Positions 46,756-56,903 are shown, counted from the stretch's first letter. The stretch: DNA of 64,000 nt from Burkholderia cenocepacia (GCF_014211915.1 NZ_CP060039.1:2170001-2234000), one strand, 5' to 3'. Translations and numbers: made by a program. The notes: generated by a model not told the origin, from the letters alone.

Positions 46756-49239
46756 TTGAGCAAATATCCGTACCCCATTCCGAGCCGTGAAGAGATTCTC
46801 GGCGTGCTGCGTACGAGCGACGCGCCGCTGGCCGCCAACGACATCGCAGAAGCCCTGTCGATCAAGCGTCAGGAGCGCGAGGGGTTCTTCCGGCGTGTCG
46901 CCGCGATGGAGCGCGACGGCCAGATCCGCCTCGACAAGCGTGGCCACTACCAGTTGACCCATCCGTCGAATTTCGTCGCCGGGCGCGTGCAGGGGCATCG
47001 CGACGGCTACGGGTTCGTGATCCGCGACGACGGCCAGGACGACCTGTTCTTGCCGAACGGCGAAATGCAGAAAGTGATGCACAACGACCGCGTGCTCGCG
47101 CGGATCGTGGGCTACGATCGCCGCGGCCGCCCGGAAGGGCACGTCGTCGAAGTCACGGAACGCGCGAACAAGCGCGTGATCGGCCGCCTGCTGAACGAGA
47201 ACGGTGCGCTGATCGTCGCGCCGGAAGACAAGCGCATCGGCCACGACATCCTGATCACCCAGAACGTGAAGAAGGCGAAGGTCGGGCAGGTCGTCGTCGT
47301 CGAACTGACCGATTTCCCGAGCCGTCATTCGCAGCCGCTCGGCCGTGTCGTCGAAGTGCTCGGCGATATCGACGATCCGGGCATGGAAATCGAAATCGCG
47401 GTGCGCAAGTACGGCGTGCCGCATGAATTCAGCCAGCCGGCGCTCGACGAAGCCGTGGCGCTGCCCGACAAGGTGCGCCCGGCCGACCTGCGTTTCCGCG
47501 TCGACCTGCGCGACGTGCCGCTCGTGACGATCGACGGCGAGGACGCCCGCGACTTCGACGATGCCGTCTACTGCGAGCCGGTCAAGGTCGGCCGCGGCGA
47601 CGGCTTCCGGTTGATCGTCGCGATCGCCGATGTATCGCACTACGTGCAGCCGGGTAGCGGGCTCGATGCCGACGCGCTCGAGCGCAGCACGTCGGTCTAC
47701 TTCCCGCGCCGCGTGATTCCGATGCTGCCGGAGAAGCTGTCGAACGGCCTCTGTTCGCTGAATCCGCAGGTCGATCGCTGCGTGCTCGCGTGCGACATGG
47801 TGATCACCGCGCGCGGCGAGATCAAGGCCTACCAGTTCTACCCGGCCGTGATCCATTCGGCGGCGCGCCTCACGTACACCGAAGTCGCGGCCGTGCTGTC
47901 GAACACGAAGGGGCCGGAGGCCGCGCGCCGCGCCGATCTGCTGCCGCACCTGCAGGATCTGTACGGCGTCTACAAGTCGCTGTTCGCCGCCCGTCAAAAG
48001 CGCGGTGCGATCGACTTCGACACGACCGAGACCTACATCGTCTGCAACTCGCAGGGCAAGATCGAGCAGATCGTCCCGCGCCAGCGCAACGACGCGCACA
48101 AGCTGATCGAGGAATGCATGCTGGCCGCGAACGTCTGCGCGGCCGATTTCCTGAAGCGCAACAAGCATCCGGGCCTGTACCGCGTGCACGCGGGGCCGAC
48201 GCCGGAGAAGCTCGAGAACCTGCGCGCATTCCTGCGCGGCATGGGCCTGTCGCTCGGCGGCGGCGACAAGCCGCATGCGAGCGACTACGCGGCGCTGATG
48301 GCGCAGATCCGCGACCGGCCGGACGCGCAGATGCTGCAGCCGATGCTGCTGCGCTCGATGCAGCAGGCCGTCTACAGCCCGGACAACATCGGTCACTTCG
48401 GCCTCGCGTACGAGGCGTACGCGCATTTCACGAGCCCGATCCGCCGCTATCCGGACCTGCTCACGCACCGTGCGATCTACGCGATCCTGTCGGGCAAGAA
48501 GTACACGCCGAAGGCGCCGGAAGGCTTCGAGCTGAACACCGCGCTGTCGCCGCGCGCTCGCGCGATGCAGCAGGCCGACGACGAAGCGCGCAACCGCTCG
48601 CGCTCGAACACGGCGATCTGGGAAGAGCTCGGCTTGCACTGCTCGGCGAACGAGCGCCGTGCGGACGAGGCGTCGCGCGACGTCGAAGCGTGGCTCAAGT
48701 GCTACTTCATGCGCGACAAGCTCGGCGAGGAGTATGGCGGGATGGTGAACGGCGTGACGTCGTTCGGCATCTTCGTGCAGCTCGACACGCTGTTCATCGA
48801 AGGGCTCGTGCACGTGACGGAACTCGGCTCGGACTACTTCCAGTACGACGAGATCAAGAACGAGCTGCGCGGGGAACGCACGGGCATCCGCTATCGCCTG
48901 TCGGATCGCGTGCGCGTGCAGGTGAGCCGCGTCGATCTCGATGCGCGCAAGATCGATTTCCGCCTCGTGCGCGATACGCCGGTGAAGGCGCCGCGTCCGT
49001 CGCCCGCGCCGGCTGCCGGCATCGATCGCAACGGCAATGGCAATGGCCCGCGCGTGCGTGCGCTGCCGCCGGTGGAGGAGACCGTGCCGCGTCGCAAGAA
49101 GGCCGCGAGCGCGCCGAGCGTCGCGGTGCAGGAAGCGCGCGCCGCGCGTGGCGCCGCAAAGAAGAAGAGCGGCGGTGCCGGCGGTGGCGCACCCGCGAAG
49201 CCGACTGCGAAGAAGGCTCGCGCCCGCAAGAAGTATTGA
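46756..49239 (+). CDS. rnr: Ribonuclease R
   Basis: An 827-residue RNase R, a 3'-5' exoribonuclease that degrades structured RNA and helps rRNA and tmRNA quality control. N-terminal helix-turn-helix-like region (SREEILGVLRTSDAPLAANDIAEAL), cold-shock domains (about 75-210), RNB catalytic domain with IDGEDARDFDDA (Asp260, 266, 268, 269 matching E. coli Asp272, 278, 280, 281), S1 domain (about 655-740, GMVNGVTSFGIFVQLDTLFIEGLVHV), and a Lys/Ala-rich tail. The start used is TTG at 46756; the frame has no ATG or GTG between the upstream in-frame stop and MSKYPYPIP, and no clear Shine-Dalgarno. The true start may be TTG or a non-standard codon a few residues upstream. Confidence 0.93.
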   Translation: MSKYPYPIPSREEILGVLRTSDAPLAANDIAEALSIKRQEREGFFRRVAAMERDGQIRLDKRGHYQLTHPSNFVAGRVQGHRDGYGFVIRDDGQDDLFLPNGEMQKVMHNDRVLARIVGYDRRGRPEGHVVEVTERANKRVIGRLLNENGALIVAPEDKRIGHDILITQNVKKAKVGQVVVVELTDFPSRHSQPLGRVVEVLGDIDDPGMEIEIAVRKYGVPHEFSQPALDEAVALPDKVRPADLRFRVDLRDVPLVTIDGEDARDFDDAVYCEPVKVGRGDGFRLIVAIADVSHYVQPGSGLDADALERSTSVYFPRRVIPMLPEKLSNGLCSLNPQVDRCVLACDMVITARGEIKAYQFYPAVIHSAARLTYTEVAAVLSNTKGPEAARRADLLPHLQDLYGVYKSLFAARQKRGAIDFDTTETYIVCNSQGKIEQIVPRQRNDAHKLIEECMLAANVCAADFLKRNKHPGLYRVHAGPTPEKLENLRAFLRGMGLSLGGGDKPHASDYAALMAQIRDRPDAQMLQPMLLRSMQQAVYSPDNIGHFGLAYEAYAHFTSPIRRYPDLLTHRAIYAILSGKKYTPKAPEGFELNTALSPRARAMQQADDEARNRSRSNTAIWEELGLHCSANERRADEASRDVEAWLKCYFMRDKLGEEYGGMVNGVTSFGIFVQLDTLFIEGLVHVTELGSDYFQYDEIKNELRGERTGIRYRLSDRVRVQVSRVDLDARKIDFRLVRDTPVKAPRPSPAPAAGIDRNGNGNGPRVRALPPVEETVPRRKKAASAPSVAVQEARAARGAAKKKSGGAGGGAPAKPTAKKARARKKY

Positions 49240-49282
49240 GTGTTCGGGGCGGCGTACGCGCACGCCCTGCAGTATCGAGAGA

Positions 49283-49326
49283 CGCCGCGTCACCGGTCAT
49301 CGGCCGGCCACGCGGCGCTTTCCTTT
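49283..49326 (+). terminator. Terminator-like hairpin after rnr
   Basis: CGCCGCGT and ACGCGGCG pair around a loop that can itself fold (CCGG/CCGG), followed by CTTTCCTTTT. It lies between rnr and rlmB and may separate their expression. Confidence 0.5.
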
Positions 49327-49387
49327 TCCATGGATCGCGGCTGCGCACGTCGCGCGGCCGCACGTTTGATCGAAGGTTGTTCCAGTC

Positions 49388-50131
49388 ATGTCACGTCTGA
49401 AGGTTCTTTACGGTTTTCATGCGGTGACCGCACGCTTGCGGCACGATGCATCGACGGTGGCGGAGGTGCTGTACGACCAGACGCGCCGCGACCGCCGCAT
49501 GCAGGACTTCCTGCACGCCGCGAAGGAAGCGGGCGTGCGGCTGATCGCAGCCGACGAAACGCGCCTGTGGGGCCTCGCGCATACCGAGCGTCATCAGGGC
49601 GTCGTCGCGCGCGTCGAGGACATGCCGCTTGCGCAGAACCTGTCCGAGCTGCTCGACGGCATCAACGGGCCCGCGCTGCTGCTCGTGCTCGACGGCGTCA
49701 CCGATCCGCACAACCTCGGCGCATGCCTGCGGGTCGCCGATTCGGCCGGCGCGCATGCGGTGATCGCACCGCGTGACCGCGCGGTCGGCCTGAACGCGAC
49801 CGCGGCCAAGGTGGCGAGCGGCGCGGCCGACACGGTGCCGTACATCACGGTGACGAACCTCGCCCGCGCGCTGCGCGAGCTGAAGGAAGCGGGCGTATGG
49901 ATCATTGGCACGTCGGACGAGGCGCCGGCGACGCTCTACGAAACGAAGCTCGACGGCCCGGTCGCGCTCGTGATGGGCGCGGAAGGCGAAGGCATGCGCC
50001 GGCTCACGCGCGATACCTGCGACGAAGTGATGAGCATCCCGATGGCCGGCAGCGTGGAAAGCCTGAACGTGTCGGTCGCCAGCGGTGTCTGCCTGTACGA
50101 AGCCGTGCGTCAGCGGCGCGTGAAGGGCTGA
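49388..50131 (+). CDS. rlmB: 23S rRNA (guanosine-2'-O-)-methyltransferase RlmB
   Basis: A 247-residue SPOUT-class methyltransferase that methylates G2251 of 23S rRNA. N-terminal substrate-binding domain [18 protein letters not shown], then the three SpoU motifs: [10 protein letters not shown] (106-115), [10 protein letters not shown] (194-203) and [15 protein letters not shown] (217-231), which form the trefoil knot. Downstream of rnr, the common rnr-rlmB order of proteobacteria. Confidence 0.95.
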   Translation: MSRLKVLYGFHAVTARLRHDASTVAEVLYDQTRRDRRMQDFLHAAKEAGVRLIAADETRLWGLAHTERHQGVVARVEDMPLAQNLSELLDGINGPALLLVLDGVTDPHNLGACLRVADSAGAHAVIAPRDRAVGLNATAAKVASGAADTVPYITVTNLARALRELKEAGVWIIGTSDEAPATLYETKLDGPVALVMGAEGEGMRRLTRDTCDEVMSIPMAGSVESLNVSVASGVCLYEAVRQRRVKG

Positions 50132-50251
50132 ACCCCGGGGCTGACCCGGGGCCGACCCGCCCGTCCCGCGCGCGATGCGCGGGCGTCGAATGACCCGAAC
50201 GACGCGTGCCCCGACGCAAGGCGGCACGCGGCTCTCCGGAACCCGCGACCG

Positions 50252-51121
50252 ATGACCCTGTTTCGTATTGGCGCCTGCTGCGCCGTGTTCGGCCTGCTGG
50301 CGGCCTGCACGTCGCCGTCGCTCGTCGAACGTGGTACCTACTACGCCGACACGAGCCTGCACGCGCGCGGCGCCGATTCGCGGATCCGCTTTCTCGTCAT
50401 GCATTACACCGAAAGCGACGAGACGAAATCGCTGCGCACGCTGACGGGCGACTCGGTCAGCGTGCATTACGTCATCCCGCCGCAGCCGCGCGCCGAACGC
50501 GGGATGCCCGTCGTCTACCAGCTCGTTCCGGAAGCGCGGCGCGCGTGGCACGCGGGCGTCAGCGAGTGGCAGGGCACGACCGAACTGAACGCGGTATCGA
50601 TCGGCATCGAGAACGTGAACCGCGGCCCGCTCGATCCGCAGCATCGCACCTGGCAGCCATATCCGCCCGAACAGGTCGACGCGCTGACCCGCCTGTCGAA
50701 GGACATCGTCGCGCGCTACGGGATTCCGCCGACGCGCGTGGTCGGGCACAGCGATATCGCGCCTCAACGCAAGATCGATCCCGGCCCGCTGTTTCCTTGG
50801 CATGCGCTCGCGCAAGCCGGCGTCGGCGCATGGCCGGACGACGCGACCGTCGCCGCGCGGCTCGCGGGCCGCGACCCGCACGCGCCGGTCGACGTGCGCG
50901 AACTGCAGCTCAAGCTCGCGCGCTACGGCTACGACGTGCCGACCGACGGCGTGCTCGACACGCGTACGCGGCGCGTGTTCGCGGCGTTCCAGATGCATTT
51001 CCGGCCGTCCGACTACGCGGGCAATCCGGACGCGGAAAGCGATGCGATCGCGCAGGCGCTGCTCGACAAGTACTTCCCCGGCACGCAAGCGGCCGATCCC
51101 GCGCCGGCGGACACACCCTGA
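50252..51121 (+). CDS. N-acetylmuramoyl-L-alanine amidase lipoprotein (AmpD/AmiD-like)
   Basis: A 289-residue lipoprotein with lipobox LLAAC (Cys19). Amidase_2 domain with zinc ligands His51 (VMHYTES), His166 (VVGHSDIAP) and Asp176 ([10 protein letters not shown]), plus Glu120 in [11 protein letters not shown]-terminal peptidoglycan-binding-type helical region follows ([25 protein letters not shown]). AmiD-type enzymes cleave muramyl-peptide bonds in the periplasm; lipidation suggests outer-membrane attachment. Confidence 0.9.
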   Translation: MTLFRIGACCAVFGLLAACTSPSLVERGTYYADTSLHARGADSRIRFLVMHYTESDETKSLRTLTGDSVSVHYVIPPQPRAERGMPVVYQLVPEARRAWHAGVSEWQGTTELNAVSIGIENVNRGPLDPQHRTWQPYPPEQVDALTRLSKDIVARYGIPPTRVVGHSDIAPQRKIDPGPLFPWHALAQAGVGAWPDDATVAARLAGRDPHAPVDVRELQLKLARYGYDVPTDGVLDTRTRRVFAAFQMHFRPSDYAGNPDAESDAIAQALLDKYFPGTQAADPAPADTP

Positions 51122-51213
51122 ATACGCGGCGCGGCGCACGCCGAAAAACGCGGGGACGTCCGCCGACTCCGGTAAACTGGCGGTTTTCCGCAATCCCGCA
51201 GCATTACCACGCC

Positions 51214-51909
51214 ATGACTCAAGACGAACTCAAACGCCTCGTCGGCCAGGCCGCCGCCGATTACGTGATCCAGAACGTGCCGGAAGGCGCCGTGATCGGT
51301 GTCGGCACCGGCTCGACCGCCAACTGCTTCATCGACGCGCTCGCCGCCGTCAAATCGCGCTATCGCGGCGCCGTGTCGAGCTCGATTGCCACGACCGAAC
51401 GCCTGAAATCGCACGGCATCAAGGTGTTCGACCTGAACGAGATCGAGTCGCTGCAGGTATACGTCGACGGCGCCGACGAGATCGACGCGGGCGGCGCGAT
51501 GATCAAGGGCGGCGGCGGGGCGCTGACGCGCGAGAAAATCGTCGCGTCGGTGGCCGACACGTTCGTCTGCATCGCGGACGCCAGCAAGCGCGTGCCGGTG
51601 CTCGGCGCGTTCCCGCTGCCGATCGAGGTCGTGCCGATGGCGCGCACGGCGATCGGCCGGCGCGTGACCGCGCTCGGCGGCGTGCCCGTGCTGCGCGTGA
51701 CGAAGGACGGCGCGCCCTACATCACCGACAACGGCAACGAGATCATCGACGTGAAGGGCCTGCAGATCGCCGATCCGCGCGGTTTCGAAGCGCAGGTGAA
51801 CGCATGGCCGGGCGTCGTGACGGTTGGTCTGTTCGCCGAACGCGGCGCGAATCTGTGCTTGCTCGGCACGGAAAACGGCGTTGAAACGATCGTTTATCCG
51901 GCTGGCTAA
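51214..51909 (+). CDS. rpiA: Ribose-5-phosphate isomerase A
   Basis: A 231-residue RpiA that interconverts ribose-5-phosphate and ribulose-5-phosphate in the pentose phosphate pathway. Motifs [15 protein letters not shown] near residue 29, [42 protein letters not shown] with the catalytic region, and [20 protein letters not shown] at the C-terminus. Length normal. The ATG at 51214 fits the family start [11 protein letters not shown]. Confidence 0.97.
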   Translation: MTQDELKRLVGQAAADYVIQNVPEGAVIGVGTGSTANCFIDALAAVKSRYRGAVSSSIATTERLKSHGIKVFDLNEIESLQVYVDGADEIDAGGAMIKGGGGALTREKIVASVADTFVCIADASKRVPVLGAFPLPIEVVPMARTAIGRRVTALGGVPVLRVTKDGAPYITDNGNEIIDVKGLQIADPRGFEAQVNAWPGVVTVGLFAERGANLCLLGTENGVETIVYPAG

Positions 51910-52106
51910 AACTGAATGAGAAGCAGTCCGTAACGGCGCGGTATCGGCCGTCATGGATTGGATGGTTAAATCTTGTGGAAACCGGGGTCCGGCAGGCGCG
52001 GCGCGCTTCCCGGGCCTTTTTTTTAGCCGTATAAATCACCTCGTTCAAAAGAGGGATAACCCTGTCAGGTGTTTACCAGATAGCGAAATATCGTCGAACT
52101 CATCAA

Positions 52107-52121
52107 CTTATAGATCATAAG
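52107..52121. promoter_or_regulatory. Candidate operator before the GntR gene
   Basis: CTTAT-N5-ATAAG, an inverted repeat in the AT-rich leader (51910-52191), 70 bases before the GntR start. This 282-base leader has no other visible feature except a T8 run at 52017-52024 that may end rpiA transcription. Confidence 0.3.
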
Positions 52122-52191
52122 AACAGAGTAGTAACCAGGGCCGGCGGAACTGCGGAGCAGGTGTTCGCAAATCGACGCACGGGGAGGTGTC

Positions 52192-52908
52192 ATGGAGCAG
52201 GGCAAAGACCGGTCACTGGTCGCCAAAGTGATGGATGGGCTTGTCGCGGGTATCGTCGAAGACAAGTACGGCGGCATCTTGCCGCCACAGGACGTGCTGT
52301 CGAAAGAGTTCGATGTGAGCCGCACGGTGATGCGGGAAGCGTTGTCGATGTTGCTTGCGCGCGACATGCTCGACGTGCGTCCGAAAGTCGGGACGCGCGT
52401 GCGGCCGATGCGCGACTGGCGGATGATCGACGAAGACGTCGTGAGCTGGCGATTTCGGGCAAAGCCCGATCCGCAGTTCATGCGCGACGTCATCGAATTC
52501 CGGATGCTGATCGAACCACGCGCGACCGCGCAGGCGGCGGTGCGCGCGACGGCGGCCGACATTGCGGGCATTCGCGAAGCGTTCGATGCGTTCAAGGTGC
52601 TGCAGCCGGGCGACCCCGGCTACGACACGGCAGACGAGTTGCTGCATACGCGGATCGTCCAGGCGAGCGGCAACCAGTTCTTCCAGCAGATGGCGGCGAT
52701 CGTGCGCGGAGCAGTGCGTCTCGTGAATCCGCGCGTCGTGCAGAAGGAAGGCGCGCACGACATCGCGGTGAAGGCGCACGCGCGGGTCGTCGATGCGATC
52801 GAGCGACGCGACCCGCGCGAAGCCGAAGCGGCGTCGCTCGCGCTGATCGATTTCAGCGCGGACGAGATTTCGCGCGATTTCTCGGTCGACGTGCCGGTGC
52901 GTGCCTGA
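52192..52908 (+). CDS. FadR/GntR family transcriptional regulator
   Basis: A 238-residue GntR regulator of the FadR subfamily. Winged helix at 10-75 (LVAKVMDGLVAGIVEDKYGG...QDVLSKEFDVSRTVMREALSMLLARDMLDVRPKVGTRV), then the FCD all-helical effector domain (about 95-225) with metal-binding Asp/His candidates in DELLHTRIV and KAHARVVDAI. GGAGGTGTC precedes the ATG. Effector unknown; FCD regulators often sense sugar acids. The next gene is an oxidoreductase of sugar-type, which may be the target. Confidence 0.88.
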   Translation: MEQGKDRSLVAKVMDGLVAGIVEDKYGGILPPQDVLSKEFDVSRTVMREALSMLLARDMLDVRPKVGTRVRPMRDWRMIDEDVVSWRFRAKPDPQFMRDVIEFRMLIEPRATAQAAVRATAADIAGIREAFDAFKVLQPGDPGYDTADELLHTRIVQASGNQFFQQMAAIVRGAVRLVNPRVVQKEGAHDIAVKAHARVVDAIERRDPREAEAASLALIDFSADEISRDFSVDVPVRA

Positions 52909-53009
52909 CGCGGCACGTGTCGCTCATCCGTGTGCCGCCGGGCCGTTTATCATGACGGCCGGCCGGCAGCGTGCCGGCTACCGTCATACGACCGACACGG
53001 AAGATCAGG

Positions 53010-53996
53010 ATGAACGACAACGACCATCGCCCGGTGCGCTTCGGCATCGTCGGTGCAGGCAGCATTGCGCGCCGCTTCGCGCAAAGCCTCGCCCACGTGC
53101 CGGGCGCCACGCTCGCCGGCGCCTGGGCCCGCCGCGCCGACGCAGCGGCCGCTTTCTGCGAGACATACGGCGGCACGCCTGCCGCGAGCCTCGACGCGCT
53201 CCTCGCGAGCGATATCGACGCGGTCTACATCGCGACGCTTCATGACAGTCACGCGCAGTACACGCTGGCCGCGCTGACTGCAGGCAAGGCCGTGCTGTGC
53301 GAGAAACCCGCGGCGCTGAACGCCGCGCAACTCGAGACGGTGCTGCACGCGGCGCGCGATGCCGGGCTGCTCTTCATGGAGGCGATGAAGCCGCCATTCT
53401 TCCCGCTGTACCGTCAGTTGCGTGCGCACCTGCGTGACGATCCGATCGGCGAGATCCGGCTCGTGCGGGCGGGTTGCGCATCGTCGTCGGTGCCGGAGGA
53501 CCATTCCGTCTATCGGCTCGATCATGCGGGCGGCGCGTTGCTCGACATCGGCATCTACGAGGCGTTTCTTGCCGTCGACTGGCTCGGCGCCGCGCACGAC
53601 GTGCAGACGCTCGGCCGCGTCGGTTTGACGGGTGTCGACCTGTTCGCGAGCCTGAACAGCGTGCATGCGAACGGCGGGATCGCGCAGCTCTTTTGCGGCC
53701 TCGACGTGATGGGGCGCGGCGATGCGCTGATCGCCGCGGCGGGCGGCCACGTGACGATTCACGAGAAGTGGTGGAACCCCGAGCGGGCGACGATCCGCTA
53801 TGCGGACGGGCGTACCGTCGAACTCGATGCGCGGGCCGAAGGCGGCGGGCTGAACTACGAAACCGCGCATTTCTGCGACCTGCTGCGCGCGGGTGAAACC
53901 GAAAGCCCGATCATGACGCACGACCATTCGCGGCAGATGATCGCGATGACCGATGCGGCGCGCGCCGTGCTCGGCGTGCGTTATTCGGGCGAATAG
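53010..53996 (+). CDS. Gfo/Idh/MocA family oxidoreductase
   Basis: A 328-residue NAD(P)-dependent dehydrogenase. Rossmann motif FGIVGAGSIARRFAQSL at the start, AVYIATLHDSHAQYTLAAL, the catalytic LCEKPAALN, then the C-terminal GFO_IDH_MocA domain with LLDIGIYEAFLAVDWLG. Substrate unknown, probably a sugar or inositol-like polyol. Start ATG 53010 preceded by AAGATCAGG. Same strand as and 101 bases after the GntR regulator. Confidence 0.88.
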   Translation: MNDNDHRPVRFGIVGAGSIARRFAQSLAHVPGATLAGAWARRADAAAAFCETYGGTPAASLDALLASDIDAVYIATLHDSHAQYTLAALTAGKAVLCEKPAALNAAQLETVLHAARDAGLLFMEAMKPPFFPLYRQLRAHLRDDPIGEIRLVRAGCASSSVPEDHSVYRLDHAGGALLDIGIYEAFLAVDWLGAAHDVQTLGRVGLTGVDLFASLNSVHANGGIAQLFCGLDVMGRGDALIAAAGGHVTIHEKWWNPERATIRYADGRTVELDARAEGGGLNYETAHFCDLLRAGETESPIMTHDHSRQMIAMTDAARAVLGVRYSGE

Positions 53997-54019
53997 ACGG
54001 AACAGGCGGGAAGGCGGGC

Positions 54020-54044
54020 GCCGGGACCGCGAGCGCGGCCCGGC
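54020..54044. other. GC-rich hairpin between convergent genes
   Basis: GCCGGG and CCCGGC with inner CCGCG/CGCGG, one bulged A and a short loop, form a stable stem between the oxidoreductase and ABC permease stops. No T-tract follows. It may block read-through in both directions. Confidence 0.45.
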
Positions 54045-54057
54045 GCAACGGCGCGGC

Positions 54058-54750
54058 TCAGTGCCGCGACGGCAGCGACAGGCGCTTTTCGTACCAGCGC
54101 TGCACCCATTCGAGGATCTGGCACAGGACCCAGTACACGGCCGCGGCGGCGAGATAGAGCGGCAGCGGCTGATAGGTCGCCGCGATCACTTCCTGCGCGC
54201 TGCGCAGCAGTTCGGTCACGGTGATCACGGACACGAGCGACGTGTCCTTGATCAGGCTGATCAGGCTGTTCGACAGGCTCGGCACCGCGATGCGCAGCGC
54301 CTGCGGGCCGATCACGTAGCGCAGCGTCTGCCCCCACGACAGCCCGAGGCTGTACGCGGCGAGCCACTGGCCGCGCGCGATCCCGTTGATCGCGCCGCGC
54401 ATGCTTTCCGACATGTAGGCCGCGACGTTCGCGGACAGCGCGATGACGCCGGCCGGCGTCGGATCGAGCGAGATGCCGAGGCTCGGCAGCCCGTAATAGA
54501 TGACGAAGATCTGCACGAGCAGCGGCGTGCCGCGCATCAGGCTCACGTACGCGCGTGCCAGCCACGCGAGCGCGTTGACCCAGATGCGTTCGAAGCCGTC
54601 GAGCGCTTCGCTCTGCCGGATGCCCATCATCGCGAGCACGACGGCGCCAAGCAGGCCGAACACCATCGACAGCACGGCGAACTTGACGGTCAGGACGGCG
54701 CCCTGGGCGAGCACCGGCAGCGATTGGACGAGCAGGGACGTTGTCGACAT
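54058..54750 (-). CDS. Polar amino acid ABC transporter permease
   Basis: A 230-residue HisM/TcyL-type permease with about five helices: the EAA-like loop LRYVIGPQALRIAVPSLSNSLISLIKDTSL is typical for amino-acid transporters. It pairs with the binding protein upstream. Between them is a strong terminator-like hairpin, so the permease probably gets only read-through transcripts. No ATPase gene follows; the next gene is convergent. Confidence 0.92.
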   Translation of the reverse strand: MSTTSLLVQSLPVLAQGAVLTVKFAVLSMVFGLLGAVVLAMMGIRQSEALDGFERIWVNALAWLARAYVSLMRGTPLLVQIFVIYYGLPSLGISLDPTPAGVIALSANVAAYMSESMRGAINGIARGQWLAAYSLGLSWGQTLRYVIGPQALRIAVPSLSNSLISLIKDTSLVSVITVTELLRSAQEVIAATYQPLPLYLAAAAVYWVLCQILEWVQRWYEKRLSLPSRH

Positions 54751-54806
54751 GGAGTGCGAATCGAATGCGTGCGCGAAAGCGCAATCATAAACCGGGCCGA
54801 TAAAAC

Positions 54807-54838
54807 AAAGGGCGGCATCGTTGCGGATGCCGCCCTTT
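54807..54838 (-). terminator. Terminator/attenuator between binding protein and permease genes
   Basis: AAAGGGCGGCATC and GATGCCGCCCTTT form a perfect 13-bp stem around GTTGCG. On the minus strand a TTTGTTTTAT tract follows. It lies between the highly needed binding protein and the permease and probably lowers permease expression. Confidence 0.85.
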
Positions 54839-54872
54839 CCGGCCCGCCGTCAGGCGGGAAATGCAGGCGTGC

Positions 54873-55667
54873 TTACTTGATCGGTTTCGTCACGTCGATG
54901 CCGAACCACTTGTCGGAGATCTTCGTGAACGTGCCGTCGGCCTCGAGTTGCGCCATCGCGTCGTCGATCGCCTTCTGGAACTTCGGGTTGCCCTTCTTGA
55001 ACGGGATGCCCGACGGGTTCGCCGAACCGACGTTCGCGCCCGGGCGCAGCGGCAGTTGCGAATTCTTCGTCAGGTACGCGAGCATCAGGCGGTCGTTGAG
55101 CGCCGCGTCGAGGCGGCCGGCCGCGAGATCGCGCAGGTACTCGGGCGCGCCCGGGTACGTCTTCACGTCGATGCCCGGCACCGATTTCGCCATGTCCATG
55201 TAGTTCGTGCCGAGCGCGACGCCGAGCTTCTTGCCCTTCAGGTCTTCCAGCGACTTGAACTGGCGCGTGTCGTCCTTGCGCTGGATCAGCTGCGCGGACG
55301 AATACGTGTACGCCGGCGAGAAGTCGAGCGTTTCCTTGCGCTTGTCGGTAATGCCGACCTGGTTGGCGATCACGTCGAACTTGCCGGCCTGCAGGCCCGC
55401 GATGATGCCGCTCCATTCGGTCGTCACGAACTCGGCCTTCACGCCGAGCTTCGCGGCGACGGCTTTCGCGATATCGACGTCGAAGCCGACGAGCTCGCCT
55501 TGCGGGCTCTTCGAGTTGAACGGCGGGAACGTGCCCTCGAGGCCGACGCGCAGCGTGCCGCGTTGCTTGACCTGGTCGAGGAGGTCGGCCGCGTGGGCGG
55601 TCGCCGCGGCGAACGACGTGCCGATCACGCCGGCAACCAGCAACTTCTTCAGCAGCGAAAATTTCAT
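54873..55667 (-). CDS. Amino acid ABC transporter periplasmic binding protein (cystine/FliY type)
   Basis: A 264-residue SBP_bac_3 protein. Signal peptide (MKFSLLKKLLVAGVIGTSFAAATAHA), then LRVGLEGTFPPFNSKSPQGELVGFDVDIAKAVA, WSGIIAGLQAGKFDVIANQVGIT and YSSAQLIQRKDD, which together fit the cystine/polar amino acid branch (FliY/TcyA). The start at 55667 is chosen because upstream codons would disturb the signal peptide. Confidence 0.92.
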   Translation of the reverse strand: MKFSLLKKLLVAGVIGTSFAAATAHAADLLDQVKQRGTLRVGLEGTFPPFNSKSPQGELVGFDVDIAKAVAAKLGVKAEFVTTEWSGIIAGLQAGKFDVIANQVGITDKRKETLDFSPAYTYSSAQLIQRKDDTRQFKSLEDLKGKKLGVALGTNYMDMAKSVPGIDVKTYPGAPEYLRDLAAGRLDAALNDRLMLAYLTKNSQLPLRPGANVGSANPSGIPFKKGNPKFQKAIDDAMAQLEADGTFTKISDKWFGIDVTKPIK

Positions 55668-55767
55668 CGTGTGTGTCCTTGCCCTGTCCGGGTCAATGAT
55701 TCTGATCGTGAAGCCGATGATAGCAAAAACGCTATCAATCATTAAATACAGTTTGTTTATGCCTATA

Positions 55768-56805
55768 TTACGCGCTGCGTTCGCGGGCGATCGCCTTCAC
55801 GCATTCGGATACGAGTGCCGGGCCGCGATAGATGAAGCCGGTATAGAGCTGGACGAGCGCCGCGCCGGCCGCCAGCTTCGCACGGGCGTCCTCGCCCGAG
55901 AAAATGCCGCCGACGCCGATGATCGGCACGTCGTTGCCGACTTCCGCGTGCAGCTTGCGGATCACTTCGTTCGACGCGTCGAACACCGGGCGGCCCGACA
56001 GACCGCCGGCTTCGTCCGCGTGCGGCAGGCCCTGGACGGCCGCGCGCGACAGCGTCGTATTGGTGGCGATCACCGCTTCGATCTTGTGGCGCAGCAGCGT
56101 GTCGCCGATTTCCTTGACCTGTTCGTCGTCGAGATCGGGCGCGATCTTCAGCGCGAGCGGCACGAGCTTGCCGTGCAGGTCGGCCAGGCGCTGCTGCTTG
56201 TCCTTCAGCGCGGCGAGCAGTGCGTCGAGCTCGCCCGCGCCCTGTAACTGGCGCAGGTTCTTCGTGTTCGGCGACGAGATGTTGATCGTCACGTAGCTCG
56301 CGAACGGGTACACGCGCTCGAGGCAGTACAGGTAATCCTCGGCGGCGCGCTCGATCGGCGTGTCGGCGTTCTTGCCGATGTTCAGGCCGAGGATGCCGCG
56401 ATAGCGGGCGGCCTGGACGTTCTTCACGAACTGGTCGACGCCGTGGTTGTTGAAGCCCATCCGGTTGATCAGCGCCTCGGCCTGCGGCAGCCGGAACATC
56501 CGCGGGCGCGGGTTGCCGGGCTGGGGGCGCGGCGTGACCGTGCCGACCTCGATGAAGCCGAAGCCGAGCGCCGCGAGGCCGTCGATGGCCGCGCCGTCCT
56601 TGTCGAGGCCGGCCGCGAGGCCGACCGGGTTGCGGAACGTGAGCCCCATCACGGTGCGCGGCGCGTCGGGCACGCGGGCCGACAGCGCGCAGGCGAGGCC
56701 CGTGCGGCCGGCCGCGCCGAGCGCGCGCAACGTAAGGTGGTGAGCGTCTTCCGCATCCATTTTGAACAGGGATGCGCGGGCCAGCGGGTAGAGGGAACTG
56801 AACAC
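55768..56805 (-). CDS. pyrD: Dihydroorotate dehydrogenase (quinone)
   Basis: A 345-residue class 2 DHODH that oxidises dihydroorotate to orotate with quinone at the inner membrane, in pyrimidine synthesis. [48 protein letters not shown], the active Ser in [13 protein letters not shown], and [13 protein letters not shown] are clear. The start is uncertain: GTG 56805 gives the usual family length, an in-frame TTG at 56838 would add 11 residues; neither has a good Shine-Dalgarno. It is last in the nudix-aat-bpt-pyrD run. Confidence 0.94.
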   Translation of the reverse strand: MFSSLYPLARASLFKMDAEDAHHLTLRALGAAGRTGLACALSARVPDAPRTVMGLTFRNPVGLAAGLDKDGAAIDGLAALGFGFIEVGTVTPRPQPGNPRPRMFRLPQAEALINRMGFNNHGVDQFVKNVQAARYRGILGLNIGKNADTPIERAAEDYLYCLERVYPFASYVTINISSPNTKNLRQLQGAGELDALLAALKDKQQRLADLHGKLVPLALKIAPDLDDEQVKEIGDTLLRHKIEAVIATNTTLSRAAVQGLPHADEAGGLSGRPVFDASNEVIRKLHAEVGNDVPIIGVGGIFSGEDARAKLAAGAALVQLYTGFIYRGPALVSECVKAIARERSA

Positions 56806-56903
56806 GGGAGTTGGGCGGACAGCCGGAATGAATGACAACCCGCTATTTTACCGGGAGTTGCGCGGCACGGGCGTGCTTTGCTTCGTAGCCGCCGCGGCGT
56901 GCG

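Noticed and set aside
46720..49293. 857-codon antisense open frame over rnr
   Set aside because: Shadow of rnr with typical Arg/Val/His composition.
50206..51213. Long in-frame extension before rpiA
   Set aside because: Overlaps the amidase gene in another frame; RpiA family starts at MTQDELKRL.
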